Assembly: GCA_963580285.1 (NCBI GenBank)
Contig: OY757014.1
Coordinates: forward strand, 15,204,725-15,268,724
Reading direction: 5' to 3'
Length of the DNA stretch: 64,000 nucleotides
DNA from: Lucinisca nassula
Taxonomy: Eukaryota; Mollusca; Bivalvia; Lucinida; Lucinidae
In this document: positions 9,581 to 21,492 of the stretch, piece after piece
How the letters are laid out: each line of letters starts with the position of its first letter
Position numbering within the stretch: position 1 is the first letter of the stretch
The notes under the pieces: generated by a model
Told to the model about the DNA's origin: nothing
Databases searched by the model: none
The model's input: the letters and a program-made list of their open reading frames with translations, nothing else
Position numbers and translations under genes: made by a program

Positions 9581-9936
9581 TACAGTCGAACTTTAATGGC
9601 TCGAACACCTTTGGGACCATGAAAATCTGTTTGAGACAGAGGTAGTTCGAGCCACTGAGGGCTAATACCAGGGGGCATAAGGACATACCTCAGGACATCT
9701 TTTTCTGGGTTCTATAATGAAAAATGTATGCTGTGTGTACTCATTAGAATCGCCTCATCGAGGCGATTCTAATGAGTACACACAGCATACATTTGCAAGA
9801 TAAAAGACGAAAATATCCTAATTTTTACCCTCTCTATTTCTTATGTACAGAAATTCCCCAGGGACTCAAAAACGGGTTCGACTCAGCCATGGTAAACGAG
9901 CCATCGGTGTTCGAGCCATCGAAGACCTACTGTATT
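9581..9936. mobile_element. Pogo/Tigger-like MITE, itself interrupted by a palindrome
   Basis: Ends TACAGTCGAACTTTAATGGC and, reversed, TACAGTAGGTCTTCGATGGC, followed inward by CTCGAACACC on both sides and bordered by TA. CAGTNGAAC ends with TA duplication are characteristic of pogo/Tigger relatives. A perfect hairpin at about 9726-9792 (TGCTGTGTGTACTCATTAGA arms around a CGAGG loop) belongs to the ACGAAAACACACC MITE group. Confidence 0.75.
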
Positions 9937-9981
9937 AAGGAAAATTATCTCTTTATTATCCTCCTTACACTTCTTTTACCT

Positions 9982-10160
9982 GGGCCCAGTTGTTCAAAAC
10001 AAACAATGTAGTTAGTAAACATATCGTTAAAACTTTGATCATAGTCTAATTATTTTGCAGCAAAAATAACACTATATTAGTTATTATACTTGCTAGAACA
10101 CTTAACAATTTCACCACTAAAGAGCTTATTAAACTAATGATGCTTTGAACAACTGAGCCC
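9982..10160. mobile_element. MITE with GGGCCCAGTTGTTCAAA termini, copy 2
   Basis: Termini GGGCCCAGTTGTTCAAAA and CTTTGAACAACTGAGCCC. Interior diverged from 5563-5806 and lacking its perfect hairpin. Confidence 0.8.
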
Positions 10161-10641
10161 TTGATCTATGGAAACCATGAAAAAGCCATTGAAAAGAACA
10201 CTGCCACCAGCCAGGACTGATAAGCCTGTGTGTTAGACCATCTCACAAAGTCTTCACTTGTTGCTCTTTGGGTAGGCCACAGGCTTTTGAAGGCAGACTG
10301 ATCACACTGTTTATACTGTATTAACCCAAAATATTCAGACACCTCAACTCCTTACCATACTTGTTCTAAAATTTAAATGATACAATTTACAATGTTGTGT
10401 CTAAATACAACTGGATGAGTGGCAAACAGTGTAGACCCTAATGAGATGTTTCGTTCTTTGGCATCTCATCTGGTTTTACACTGTTTGCTCAGGCCTACTT
10501 GTCATAATACATACAGTACAGTATGTGCAGGCTGAAGATGATCGGAGTCCTTGCTGGTTGCTTTGTTGGTTTTTTCATGTGCCAGAGATGCATAAAACAA
10601 TGTATTAATATCACAGGACTCTTTGAATATCACAGACCTCT
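10161..10641. repeat. Spacer with GCAAACAG palindrome at 10422-10489
   Basis: GGCAAACAGTGTAGACCCTA pairs imperfectly with TTTTACACTGTTTGCTC, the palindromic core of the TTAACCC MITE family. No gene in the rest. Confidence 0.55.
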
Positions 10642-13565
10642 TTAACCCATCGCATGCGATAAACCCCTAAAGGAGTACCTAGGCAAACAGTGCAGGCCCA
10701 GATCAGATGACGCAGAATGCGGAGTCTGATCAGGGCCTGCACTGTTTGCTAACAGGATTTTCCGTCAAAAATAGAACAAGAGGGCCCTGAATCGCCTACC
10801 TGAGAATCAGTGTCTCCAGTACATTCTTGGCCCAAGGACTATAATTTGAATAAACTTGGTAGCGGTCCACTAGATGAAGCTTCATACCAAATATCAAAGA
10901 CCTGGGCCTTCTGTTTTCAGACAAGAAGATTTTTAAAGGTTTTCCCTATATAAGTCCATGTAAAACTAGTGGGCTCTGGCGTGGGGGCATTTTTGGTGCC
11001 AGGGCTATAATTTGAACAATCTCAGTAGAGGTCCACTAGATGAAGCTTCACGCCAAGCATCAAAGACCTGGGCCTTCAGGTTTCAGACAAGAAGATTTTT
11101 AAAGCTCTAACGGCTGTAACTGCAAAACCGAATGTCAGATTCAAGCCAAATTCAAACTCATCTGAGGTTTTATGCTTGTTCCCATTTACTGAAAGTTTCA
11201 AAAAGATCAGATTAGAAACGGCTGAGAAAAGGTGGAGACACTATTTTTCACTAATATTTATGCTCAAGGGCAGGTAATTCTAAAGACTTTTGGCTCATGC
11301 AGCCCAAATTTGAACTAAACATAGACTGTAAGCTCCTTCTGGTTATCTGGAAGTTTGATGAAAGTCAGGTTAGAAATAGCCAAGCAAAGTTGGAGACATC
11401 ATTTTCCCATTGTAAGTCTATGGGAAAATTTTTCACCCTGAAGGGGATGTAACTGGAAATCCGGAGGTCAGATTCAAGCCAAAATCGAACTCATTAGAGA
11501 TTTTATGCTTATCCTCGTTTACCAAAAGTAACAAAAAGATCAGATCAAAAACGGTTGCAGAAAGCTTGATACACCATTTTCCGCTAATATTTATGCTCAA
11601 GGGCAGGTAACTCAGAAGTCATTTGACCTGCGTGGCCCAAATTCAAACTCAACATAGACTGTATGCCCCTCCTGGTTATCTGCAAGTTTGATGAAGATCT
11701 GATTTGAAATGGTCGGGAAAAGCTGGAGACATCGTTTTCCCATTGTAAGTCTATGGGAAAATCTTTCACACTCAAGATGTAACTGGAAAACCACTAGTCA
11801 GATTCAAGTCAACTTTGAGCTTTTATGCTTGTCCTCTTTACCAAAAGTTACAAAATGATCCAATCAAGTTATGAGAAAGAAGGTCAAAGGACAAGGTCAC
11901 AGGTCAAAATTTTTGTATGGGTGGAAAGCAACAAGGAACATACATGCCAAATATGAAGGCTCTATCTCAAATAGTTCAAAAGTTATGATAAAGTAGGTCA
12001 TGGTCATTAGACAAAATTTTTGTATGGATGTATGACGTTTTCACAAGGAACATACATGCCAAATATGAAGGCACTCTCAAATGGTTCAAAAGTTATAATA
12101 AAATAGGTGAAATGTCAAGGTAAAGGTCACAGATCATTTTATGTATGAATAGGAAGCCCATGTCGCAAGGAACCTACATGTCAAATATGAAGGCTGTATC
12201 TCAAATGCTTCAAAAGTTATGACAAAGTAGGTCAAAGGTCAATGTCATGGGTTAAAAGTTTTGAATGGCTGAGAAAACCCTGTCACAAGGAACATACATG
12301 CCAAATATGAAGGCTCTATCTCATATGGTTCAAAAGTTATGATAAAGTAGGTCACAGGTCAAGGTCACAGGTCAAATCTTTATATGAGTGGGAAGCCCTT
12401 GTCAAAAGGAACCTACATGCCAAATATGAAGGCTCTATTTCAAATAATTCAAACATTATGACAAAATAACCTACTGATCTACTTTTTGATTTGGCATGAC
12501 CCATATTCGAACTTAACAGAGGTATTGTCCAGATGATCATTCTGAGCAAGTTTTATGATGATTTGACTAAAACTATGGCCTCTTAGAGTATTAAAAACGT
12601 TTTTCTATGATTAGACCTGCTGACCTACTTTTTGACCCGACATGACCCATATTCAAACTTGACCCAGATATTGTCAAGATGATCATTCTGAGCAAGTTTG
12701 ATGATCATCAGACCAAAACTGGGGTCTCTAGTGTGTATGATCATTTTGAGCAAGTTTGATGATGATCGGACCAAAACTGTAGCCTCTAGTGTGTTCAGAG
12801 GGTTTTTCTATGATTTGACCTACTGACCTACTTTTTGACCCGACATGACCCATATTCAAACTTGACTGAGATATTGTCAAGATGATCATTCTGGGCAAGT
12901 TTGATGACGATCAGACCAAAACTGTGGCCTCCAGTGTGTTCACAAGGTTTTTCTATGATTTGACCTACTGACCTACTTTTTGACCTGACATAACCTGTAT
13001 TCGAACTTTACCGAGATATTGTCAAGATGATCATTCTGGGCAAGTTTGATGATGATCGGACCTAAACTGTGGCCTCTATAGTGTGTTCATAAGGTTTTTT
13101 TAAGATTTGACCTACTGATCTATTTTTTCAACCGGCATGACCTATATTTGAACTTGACCAAGATATTGTCAAGATGATCATTCTGAGCAAGTTTGATGAT
13201 GATCAGACCAAAACTGTGGCCTCTAGTGCTTTCACAAGGTTTTTCTATTATTTAACCTACTGACCTACTTTTTGACCCGACATGACCCATATTCGAACTT
13301 GACCGAGATATTGTCATGATGATCATTCTGAGTAAGTCTGATGATGATTGGCCCAAAACTGTGACCTCTAGTGTGTTCACAAGAAAAGTTTATGCACGGA
13401 CACACGCAGGACGGACAACGGACAAATAGTGATCCCAAAAGCTCACCTCGTCACTACGTGACAGGTGAGCTAAAAACAAAAAACTTGGCCTGACACCCCT
13501 TATATGACAAATGGACTTGTCTAACATATAGCAATTGACGGGTCCACTAGTATGCAATGGGTTAA
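10642..13565. mobile_element. TTAACCC MITE split by a 2.7 kb element
   Basis: Left half 10642-10772 (TTTAACCCATCGCATGCGAT start, palindrome 10683-10749) and right half 13477-13565 (CTTGGCCTGACACCCCTTAT, ending AGTATGCAATGGGTTAA) together match the copies at 6430 and 46937. The interior is the satellite-filled element listed next. Confidence 0.82.
10773..13476. mobile_element. Satellite-filled non-autonomous element
   Basis: Runs from AACAAGAGGGCCCTGAATCG to a hairpin end, GCTCACCTCGTCACTACGTG ... CAGGTGAGC, with a preceding GGACGGACAACGGAC run. Inside are four successive arrays: units with AGACCTGGGCCTTC (10800-11110), about 300 bp units with AAGTCTATGGGAAAAT (11100-11880), five units of about 130 bp with ACATGCCAAATATGAAGGC (11880-12450), and six units of about 150 bp with TTTTTGACCCGACATGACCC (12450-13390). 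There is no transposase, so mobility must come from another element. The end structure resembles widespread bivalve elements. Confidence 0.7.
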
Positions 13566-13734
13566 ATGAAACTACAGCTACAAACAACATAACAATATAA
13601 GTTATTTTGATCCTTGACACGGAACATGGGATCATATTCACTGCCTGAGAGCAATATTTGCATGAGCCCTCAAGAATAAAAACTAGAGCGCGCAGTCGAT
13701 GGCAAGCCATCGCAAATCCCCACGTTTTCTCCAC

Positions 13735-14000
13735 AGTAGGTCAAAATTTGACCTTTTGACCCCTCCCCAGGGCCCCTGGGGGCGGGGACAAAAAAAAATG
13801 TGCTCTTGCGCAAGCCATTCATGTAAGCAACTCGCATACCAAATTTGGTTGAATTCCGGCTAACGGTTTAGGAGGAGATAGCCAGACAGACAGACGGACG
13901 GACAGACAGACAGACGGACGGACGGACGGAGGCGATAACAATATCCCCACTTTTTGTTGAAAAACGTGGCGATAATAACGAATTTGTAATACTGCAAAGC
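13735..14000. mobile_element. Fragment with GACA/GACG tetranucleotide run
   Basis: AATTTGACCTTTTGACCCCT, then a GACAGACGGACG microsatellite (13883-13929), then AATATCCCCACTTTTTGTTG. This is the end structure of a bivalve non-autonomous transposon; the other end is not identified. Confidence 0.5.
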
Positions 14001-15381
14001 GTTTTCATGGTTTTCCAAACAATTCTTTTCCAGCGGACTATATGCGAAGTACACGTTTACATGTGATGTCACCAGTTGCGCCATTATACACACATTACAT
14101 CCATAACATTTCTCATTGGAAAAACATTTACGGCATGTTAGAATGAGAGTTTAATAGTAAACAAAGGATTAAGATACCGAAAGAAATAAAAACAGTCAAA
14201 AGTTTATTTATTATCAACTATGCAGTAGATCCAAGATGGCGGCCATTGCAATCAAGTGAAGGCAAGCGCGAGAGGGTAATATATTTTTGCTCACGGGGTA
14301 TATGGAAAATAATTGCCCTTGTGCTGTCCAATCAAAAGCCTGCAAATTTCTTTGCAGTATAACAATAAATATTGTACTCGCTAGAATAGTTAATATTTTT
14401 TACTATTCACCACATCTGGGTTCAGGTATAAAAGACCACTAGCACACAAGTAAACAGTGGTAGCACTGGCAACACTGTGCAATGGCACAGTCTCAACACA
14501 GTATTACCTGTTGAACATACAACATAACATTGCAGGGATCAGGGATGTTAATATTCCCTCAGCAACTGTATCACAGTTGAATCTGTCTGAAAAGGCCACC
14601 TCCATGATGCAATCAACTGTATGTATTACTTAATAGGCTTCAAAGGGAAATCTGTATGCGCTCTGTCAGGAACAAGATACATGCATCATTTAGATATTGT
14701 TTTGTTGGTAATGTTAGAATGGAAACTGATTTATATGGTGCTAGGCATTTGGACCATCTGAAAAGCATGTGCAAAAACTCAAAATTGTTTGTTTTTATAA
14801 ATTTCTCTTGTATATGGTGAAGATTGAAAGGGGACAATCAAAGCTTTCCAAAACTGAATGCAGCTTGAAAATTGGTTCAGCAATCACCAACATATTTTGG
14901 TAAATAATTTTCATGCATTTGCATAAACCATGTAAATTAGCTACATTCAAAATAGCATTATCTTACCTATCACATGTACTTCACCAATTTTCAAAAATGA
15001 AATAACTTTGAAATTTAGGGCAGTATGCTAGGACTAGAAAATGTAACTATGACAACAAACAAAATGTAATTTTTGCAAGTGCATTTTTAGATAGCTCAAT
15101 TTCTAATCAACTTAAAGATTCAGTCAGGTATCATACATTCCCCACAAAATATCTGAATGACACCTGTTAACTTGTTGGGTTAAAATGTCAGCACTTTCAG
15201 ACACCATAATGTCCCTTTTCCCTGACAGTCACATATACAGCTACCTGCAATAATCAAGCACCTGTCTAAAGCATAATCATGCTTTAACTTTCTGATAGGT
15301 GCTTGCATTACACAGGTTTGACTGTATATGGAAGTGGTGGTGTATTTTTGATTCTTTCCTAACAGCACCACCCGATGTCAA
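14001..15381. other. 3' flank of the AKAP7-like gene
   Basis: No repeat array or credible frame. It should contain the 3' UTR and polyadenylation signal of the minus-strand gene; several AATAAA-like sites occur on that strand (for example near 14200) but none can be chosen by eye. CACAGGTTTGACTGTATA at 15312 matches the right end of the pogo-like element at 61504-62654 and may be a solo terminus. Confidence 0.4.
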
Positions 15382-15695
15382 TCAACTCCATAAAAATTTA
15401 CTGTTGTATTCAAAGTCATGATCAGTGTCACTGCTAGTATTTGTGTCATGAATTAAATCATGGTCACTTTCACAACCGGAACTTGTGTGTTGAATTAAAC
15501 CAGGGTCAGTTTCACAGCTGATACTTGTGTGAGGAACTAAATCATAGTCCATTTCACTGTTGATACTTGAATCAGGAGCTGCATCATAGTCAATTTCACT
15601 GTCGATACTTGTGTGAGGAACTAAATCATGGCCAGTGTCACTCTTGATACTTGTGTGTGGAACCAAGTTGTCCATTCCGTCTTTGATATCCGGTC
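15382..15695 (-). CDS. AKAP7: AKAP7-like gene, last exon: 14-residue acidic repeats and stop
   Basis: Acceptor TTTGTTTCAG is followed by GA, completing a Gly codon begun in the previous exon. The frame reads GPDIKDGM and then six diverged 14-residue repeats of the type DLVPHTSIDSEIDY, ending DFEYNSKFLWS and TGA at 15382. Each repeat is 42 bp, so the tail arose from a coding minisatellite. It is rich in Asp, Glu, Ser and Thr and probably disordered. In vertebrate AKAP7 this position holds an amphipathic helix that binds PKA regulatory subunit RII; nothing like it is visible here. An ATG lies 8 codons in, but the upstream splice is better supported as the frame entry. A lineage-specific tail or alternative last exon is likely. 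Confidence 0.85.
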
Positions 15696-15789
15696 CTGAA
15701 ACAAACAGACAGCAACTATTTTTTATACTTTAACCCCTTCAAGTGCTAATAATGAATAGAAGCACTTTTTATACATTTTTAGAATAAAT

Positions 15790-15856
15790 AAGGCTTAAAA
15801 TTTCATGTGAATCATCTGCTGGGCAGATGATTCACATGGAATGTTAAGCCTTTTTT
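15790..15856. repeat. Palindromic MITE, AAGGCTTAA...TTAAGCC
   Basis: Arms AAGGCTTAAAATTTCATGTG and its near-complement around ATCATCTGCTGGGCAGATGAT. The same family is at 20220-20315. Confidence 0.8.
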
Positions 15857-17482
15857 ATGTCTGGACAAAACAGACTATCACCTGATCCAGAAATTTTCAT
15901 AGCACCTGAAAGGTTAAATCAGCATACAATGAAACATGATGTAAACAATTAATGATTGCTTGCATTCAATTTCAGTTATGTCTGTGCCAGTTATCATAAA
16001 GCCATTATGCAAAACTTACTCTTTACATCCCAGCTTAGGACAAGTCCATTTCTAGTTTGCTTTATTTTTTCATGATATTATACAGAACTTCTGGTATTCT
16101 ATGCAGTGAAGGTCTAGATCAGATGTAGCATGTAATATGGGTCTATGTTGAGTTTGACATCAGACAATGAAATGCAAGTCAAGGACAGATATGCCATTTT
16201 CAGGAGAAAACTATGCCCTCAGCCACCTTAAGCATGACCCAAAACATTGCATGACAATGAAAATGAGGATAAGGTCACCAAAGAACTATCAGGTATTTAC
16301 TATATTGCTATGATATACTGTATAAAGTTTGGCAGGAAATCTGTGACCATGAAAATTAGGTAAAGTTCACAAAAAAACTAACAAATTCTTTATAAAGTTG
16401 AACTAATATATTATATCAAAGTAGAAGTAAAACAAACATCAGGAATTGATACAATTAACTTACTCCACCCATAAAAGACACCAAAGGGAAAGAAATACAA
16501 ACATTAAGCGACCAGACCATAATGGAAACCTAAACAAAGGAAGGCCATAAGGACAGTTACTTTCCCACAAAATGGCCATATGGCCATCCAAAACCAAAAG
16601 ACACAAGTGATACACACAGTAAGTAACAAACAACAACATAAATAAATCGCCACAGAAGAGCCACCTTGGAACAGTCAGTGGAAGATTTCCACTGGGGGGC
16701 TTAAATCGATTTTACGTGGCCACAATCCTCGCCCTTACTTCCATCGTGATTAAGACAAATAATTTGTTCAGTCCGCATGAAGGCCTCCTAACTCATCAGT
16801 GCAACATCTCCGTGAACACAAAAATCAAAGAACCACAGAGGTGAGACAACGGTGAGGACTCGACAGCAAGAAACCACTGAAATGCTGGAGCAAAAGAAAA
16901 CCAACAGTTAGACTCCGATGAGCCCGACCAGAGACAGAGCATCAGGCACCAACCAACATTATCTCTCTAATTTTCAATAAGCCTTTTCGTTGGAGCCGTC
17001 ATAGAATCTGAGGCCTGACCCACCGGCGTGCAATTAAAGAGGGAAGCAAAGTTGCCAACCGTGATTGGGTTAACTACCATGCATGCAGTCTGTCGTATAA
17101 TATCCATGTTGTACCCAATCTTTTTATATCGAAGAATGATTTTACGAAATTGGGATCCAGTTGGAATTCATCCATTAGTTCAGAAGATATAGTGCAGACA
17201 TGGCAGCAGTTGACCATCTTTGCTCTTGTGTGATACTTGACTTGAAAATTAAGTCAAGGTTACCAAGATTTAATCAATTCTTTGTTAGGTTGCAATGATA
17301 TGTAGTGCCAAGTCTGACCACTATTCATAATTTTTTTCAGACAAGCTATTTTAGCCCAAAGTATAGTTTTTAGGAGACCGTAATCCTGGAAAAATAAGGT
17401 CAAAGCCATCAAACCTAACCAGTGTACCTCCCAGCTTGATGATATAATCACATAAAGTTTCATAAGAAGAACCATTTATTTG

Positions 17483-17695
17483 TTAACCCTTGTCCTGCTG
17501 AATATTTATATATGTCACACCCACCACTGATTATCAGCCAATCAGATTACTTGATGCAAATTATTGCAACAAATTCATTAACAGCATGGCAAACAATGAA
17601 GATCCTGATCAGATGGCTTCTTCAGAAGCCATCTGATCTGGATCTTCATTGTTTGGAAAATAAGGCATATCCGGGCTCAGCAGAACAAGGGTTAA
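17483..17695. mobile_element. Complete TTAACCC-ended MITE with GCAAACAG-type palindrome
   Basis: Ends TTAACCCTTGTCCTGCTGA and TCAGCAGAACAAGGGTTAA. The centre is a near-perfect hairpin at 17589-17654 (GCAAACAATGAAGATCCTGA arm, GGCTTCTTCAGAAGCC tip). Related copies: 44780-44993, 47925-48031 and 48857-48998. Confidence 0.88.
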
Positions 17696-17803
17696 GGAGA
17701 TACGGTTCTTCAAACGGCCTGCATAAAAAACAATATGCTCCTGCCAATTGGGTGGGGAACATAATACCGTATTTTTTGTATGTATTCAGACAGACAGGCC
17801 TTA

Positions 17804-17875
17804 GCAAACAGTGTAGACCCTGATGAGCTGCCACAGAATATTCTGCAGCATCTGATCAGGGTCAACACTGTTTGC
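17804..17875. repeat. GCAAACAG palindrome
   Basis: GCAAACAGTGTAGACCCTGA pairs with TCAGGGTCAACACTGTTTGC around an A/T-rich tip. Confidence 0.8.
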
Positions 17876-18124
17876 CACTCATCCCACTATTCTTACACAA
17901 CATTGGGTAGTAAATTGCACTTGTTCAAATTTTAGAACAAGTATGATCAGGATTTGAGGTGTCTGAATATTTAAGCTAAATACGGCAATTTGAATGCCTC
18001 AATTCAGATTTTTATCTATATAACACTCAGCTAATCAGCAATATATGGGCACAACATCCCGTTATTTAATTTTTGGAGGAGCAAGTGGGTACATTCATTC
18101 ACTCTTTTCATTCAAAATACATAC

Positions 18125-18274
18125 CAAATTGAACAGTATATTCCACATCGTAATATCCTGATTCTGTTTTCGGCTTTAACATGGGACACAACTGCAGACT
18201 GTTGAAATGCTGCTGACCAAAATCTGTGTCTATGTACTTCTGATACACGGCTTGGTCAATCTTCTTCACTCCTC
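18125..18274 (-). CDS. AKAP7: AKAP7-like gene, penultimate exon
   Basis: Acceptor TTTTTCCTATCAG, donor GTATGT, 150 bp. With the G carried from the previous exon it reads GGVKKIDQAVYQKYIDTDFG, then QQHFNSLQLCPMLKPK and TESGYYDVEYTVQFG. This matches the C-terminal part of the AKAP7 2H domain (GVKKIDPxLYEKFI, FGEExxxxIDLCSML, SNGYYHCE in vertebrates, from memory of the family). The final G begins a Gly codon finished in the last exon. It carries no catalytic HxT itself but closes the domain fold. Confidence 0.87.
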
Positions 18275-18894
18275 CTGATAGGAAAAATACAGTAAAACGT
18301 ATTTATACCAACTTTCTATATAGCGTCAAAACTTTATAAAACAACAATTTCAATGAAACAAACCTGTGGCTAAAAGTGAGACAGATTAATGGAGGTACTA
18401 ACAAATATCCCCAAGAGACAAATGTTGTGGATATTTGTTAGAAATGCCTTGGCAAAGTGTCAACAATATTTGTTACTTTCAATAATTTAGCTGTGCTGTG
18501 TAAAGGTTATCTGTAAAACATGGACTTGGCTCATGTACTGGGTCACTGACAAACAGTGTAGGCCCAGATCAGAAGCCGCAGAATGGAGGCATCTGGCCAG
18601 GGTCTATACTTTGCATAAAATACTGTAATTTAAGGGTTAAAAGAAACAGTCTAATGTAAAAATCCTTAAAATTCCAACACCTTTATGACTTGCCGTAATT
18701 CTCCTAAAATTCTGACAAATTTGTTTCACAATCTAGCTAGGAGTCCAAAAAGTGTCACGGTATTGCAAACAGTGCTGTCAATGATTTGATTGGTCAGGCA
18801 TGTCTAATGCTTTACATGACTATTCTGACTTGCAAAGGCAGTTCAGACTGCACAGATATGCAGTCTGATCTGGGTTTTTTAAGTTGCATGTGTC

Positions 18895-19615
18895 AGTATG
18901 CATCTGTTATTCTGCACCAGATAAATAGCATGTGCTAAATTGTATCTTTTGTGCTGCACCACATAAAAACCAGGTGCTAACTTGTATCTTTAGTGCTGCA
19001 CCAGATAAGCAGCATGTGCTAACTTGTATCTTTTGTGCTGCATCAGATAAAAAGCATATGCTAACTTGTATCTTTAGTGCTGCACCAGGTAAACAGCATG
19101 TGCTAACTTGTATCTTTTGTGCTGCACCAGATAAAAAGCATGTGCTAACTTGTATCTTTAGTGCTGCACCAGAAAAAAACATGTGCTAACTTGTATCTTT
19201 AGTGCTGCAGCAAATAAATAGCATTTGCTAAATTGTATCTTTATTTCTGCAACAGATAAACAGCATGTGCCAGTATGTATCTTTTGTTCTGTACCAGAAA
19301 AACAGCATGTGCCAGTATCTTTTGTTGTTGATGTTTTCTTCTGCAACAGATAAACAGCATGTGCCAGTACGAATGTATTTTGTGGTTTTTTGTTTTTGTT
19401 TTTTGTTCTGCAACTGATAAACAGCATGTGCAAGTAAGTATCTTTTGATCTGTACCAAATAAACAGCATGTGCCAGTATGTATCTTTTCATAGTTTATTT
19501 TGTTCTACACCAGATAAACAGCATGTGCCAGTATTATCTTTTGTTCTACACCAGATAAACACCATGTGCCAACTTGCATCTTCTGTTGTGCACCAGATAT
19601 ATAAATAACTCAAGC
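18895..19615. repeat. ~43 bp minisatellite
   Basis: About 16-17 units of the form CAGCATGTGCTAACTTGTAT + CTTTTGTGCTGCACCAGATAAA. Even units at 18900-19230, more diverged and spaced afterwards. Frames on both strands (runs such as VLTCIFSAAPDKQH) are repeat translations with no start context. Confidence 0.93.
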
Positions 19616-19942
19616 TGACACCCCTTTATTTGATACGAAGGCGGTATATGAGGCAGAGGATTCTATTCAGGATAAAAAGGCTGAATGATACATGTCAGTA
19701 TTTGATTGTTTTCTCAGCTTTTGTGTCATCTCCCAGAGAAAGGGGGAAAAGAGCTATAAGAAATAGTAGAAGAAATGAATGTGAGCCACAGGGGAGGAGG
19801 AGGAAAATGAATGGAAGTATAGAAACGGAATATCAGTGTTTGAAATTACTCCTCATGATGTTGAAGATTTCAATATACCACACTCCTCCCCTATTTTCAG
19901 CCATTTGTGTTTCAGTTTTTACAATGGACTTAGAAGGAGAAT

Positions 19943-20008
19943 GGAAAACAGTATAGGTCCTGATCAGCTGGCTTCTCTGAAGCCAGCTGATCTGGATCTA
20001 TACAGTTT
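19943..20008. repeat. GCAAACAG-family palindrome, diverged
   Basis: GTATAGGTCCTGATCAGCTG pairs with CAGCTGATCTGGATCTATAC around GCTTCTCTGAAGC. Confidence 0.78.
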
Positions 20009-20219
20009 TGAAAAAAAAGGATATATCTAGGTTCAGCATGGTGAGGGCAAACTTTGTTGTAAGTAGTTGCTACTTGGTCTGAAAGAAGGTAGCAACAGTA
20101 TCTTCCTGGTAGCCAACAGTGTTGTTCCAGTATGAGCTCTCTCCCTTGTAGATTTACCATTCAAGTTCTAAGCACATTTGGCAGATGTCATTTTGAAAGT
20201 ATTTTTTATTATTTTTCAA

Positions 20220-20315
20220 TGAAAATAAGGCATGACATTTCATGTGAATTGTCTGCCAGGCAGACAATTCACATGAAATGTCAAGTCATGAAATGTCAAG
20301 CCTTATTTTCCCTGA
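20220..20315. repeat. Palindromic MITE, AAGGCATGACATTTCATG
   Basis: Arms GACATTTCATGTGAATTGTC and GACAATTCACATGAAATGTC around TGCCAGGCA; CATGAAATGTCAAG is duplicated on the right side. Same family as 15790-15856. Confidence 0.82.
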
Positions 20316-20886
20316 AAAATAATTAAAGGAAATCAGACTGACATGTTGGTCTAGAATTTTCTGCAGCACATGAAGGGTTAATCACTGGCGATTGTCTAGT
20401 TCCATATTGAAGAGTAAGCAAGCAAGCAACTTAAGGGGAATGGGAACACCGTCAGGGAAAGCAACTCCTGCAAAAGTATTATTGTCTCCCATGTCAATAG
20501 GACCCCCTTTTTAGCGGGACAGAGCTTAACGAAAAGCCAACAGGAAGTCCCAAAAGTTGTCTCCCTTTGAAAATTGGCAGAAAAATGTGCCATTGATCCC
20601 ATTCCCCTTAAGCGAGGTCTATTCCACTGACAACTACATGTAGTTTTTTTGTGAACTGCTTTTGATTTAATGATTAAATTGGTCTACAACAATTTTTCAT
20701 TGTCTTGCTTGCACCACCTTGTTGCTTCCAACACTTCTTGACAATGCTCAAGGCACTATACCAGGTAGCAATCTTTTGCAATCAATTACTTGACCAGGGA
20801 GCAAACTGAATTTTAAGGTGGCAAATTTTGTACTTGCTTCAGTTCATTTCAAACTCAGCATGTCTGCTTTATAGGTGCAACCATAC

Positions 20887-21164
20887 CTCTTCTCCTGGAG
20901 TTTTTATCCTTTGACAGGTTTAAAACTGTGACATGAGCACTAAAACCCTCGTGATTAGCAGCGGACACAATTCCCTGATGTCCGAAACATTCTTCAACGA
21001 TGTCAGCTACCTCTCTCAGTTTTGTCTCTTGTTCCTCAGTCTTGACTTTGGCAAACACCACCTTATCTCTGAAATTCCCCATACCAGCTATATCCACTGA
21101 GAGAAGCCGATCTTTATAGAGCTGCCCAAGGTCTTTTTTGCACTGATCTAGGGCAAGCTTCGCC
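20887..21164 (-). CDS. AKAP7: AKAP7-like gene, central 2H exon with second catalytic motif
   Basis: Acceptor CTTCTATTCAG, donor GTATGG, 278 bp. The first G completes an Arg codon from the exon at 44999-45135. It reads AKLALDQCKKDLGQLYKDRL, LSVDIAGMGNFRDKVVFAKV, then a helix rich in Lys and Glu, GHQGIVSAANHEGF and SAHVTVLNLSKDKNSRRRG. AHVTV is the second HxT motif of the 2H phosphoesterase superfamily; VDIAGMGNF...VVFAKV matches the strand pair (LPFQGIGTFGNQVGFVKL in vertebrate AKAP7). There is no in-frame stop. A frame starting at its internal ATG (21097) reads through the donor and is only a by-product of the exon. Confidence 0.9.
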
Positions 21165-21234
21165 CTGAATAGAAGAATATTACTGGTAGAAATCTATAGT
21201 GCTTAACTCATCGTGTAGACAAGTCTGAGTAATG

Positions 21235-21492
21235 AACATCCCTCTAAACCCTGCTTTATATATAGACAACTGGAGTTTTACAGGGTTAAACATTATTTTT
21301 CTAATTTCTGCCCCAAGACAAAGATTGTGGGTACTCATAAGAACCGCCTCCATGAGGCGGCTCTAAAAATCACCCACAACCCATTTTGGGGGCATAATTA
21401 AGAAAAAGTTCACAAATTCTCATCACAAAATGGCCATTTTGGAGATATGAAAGAATGGGCTATGTCACATGGGTGTTATCATAATGTACACA
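21235..21492. mobile_element. MITE, ACGAAAACACACC family, eroded
   Basis: Central hairpin GAACCGCCTCC-ATGAGGCGGCTC, GATTGTGGGTACTCATAAGA arm and CACATGGGTGTTATCATAATG end. Left terminus lost. Confidence 0.75.

Larger units (their letters stand above)
15696..18124 (-). other. Intron between the last two exons
   Basis: Holds the palindrome at 15790-15856, an unassigned stretch at 16440-17050 (including GCCACCTTGGAACAGTCAGT near 16659, which may be repeat-derived), the MITE at 17483-17695 and the palindrome at 17804-17875. Confidence 0.7.
18275..20886 (-). other. Intron between domain exons
   Basis: Contains a partial GCAAACAG palindrome (18549-18613), the 43 bp minisatellite (18895-19615), a GGTCCTGATCAGCTGGC palindrome (19943-20008), the AAGGC palindromic MITE (20220-20315), and a 20400-20610 segment sharing TTTTAGCGGGACAGAGC-like sequence with 32640-32830. 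No credible frame. Confidence 0.7.

Noticed and set aside
18907..19491. Overlapping open frames on both strands (Cys-rich repeats)
   Set aside because: They are translations of a 43 bp minisatellite: both strands are open wherever the units are in step, and there is no start context or splice signal.
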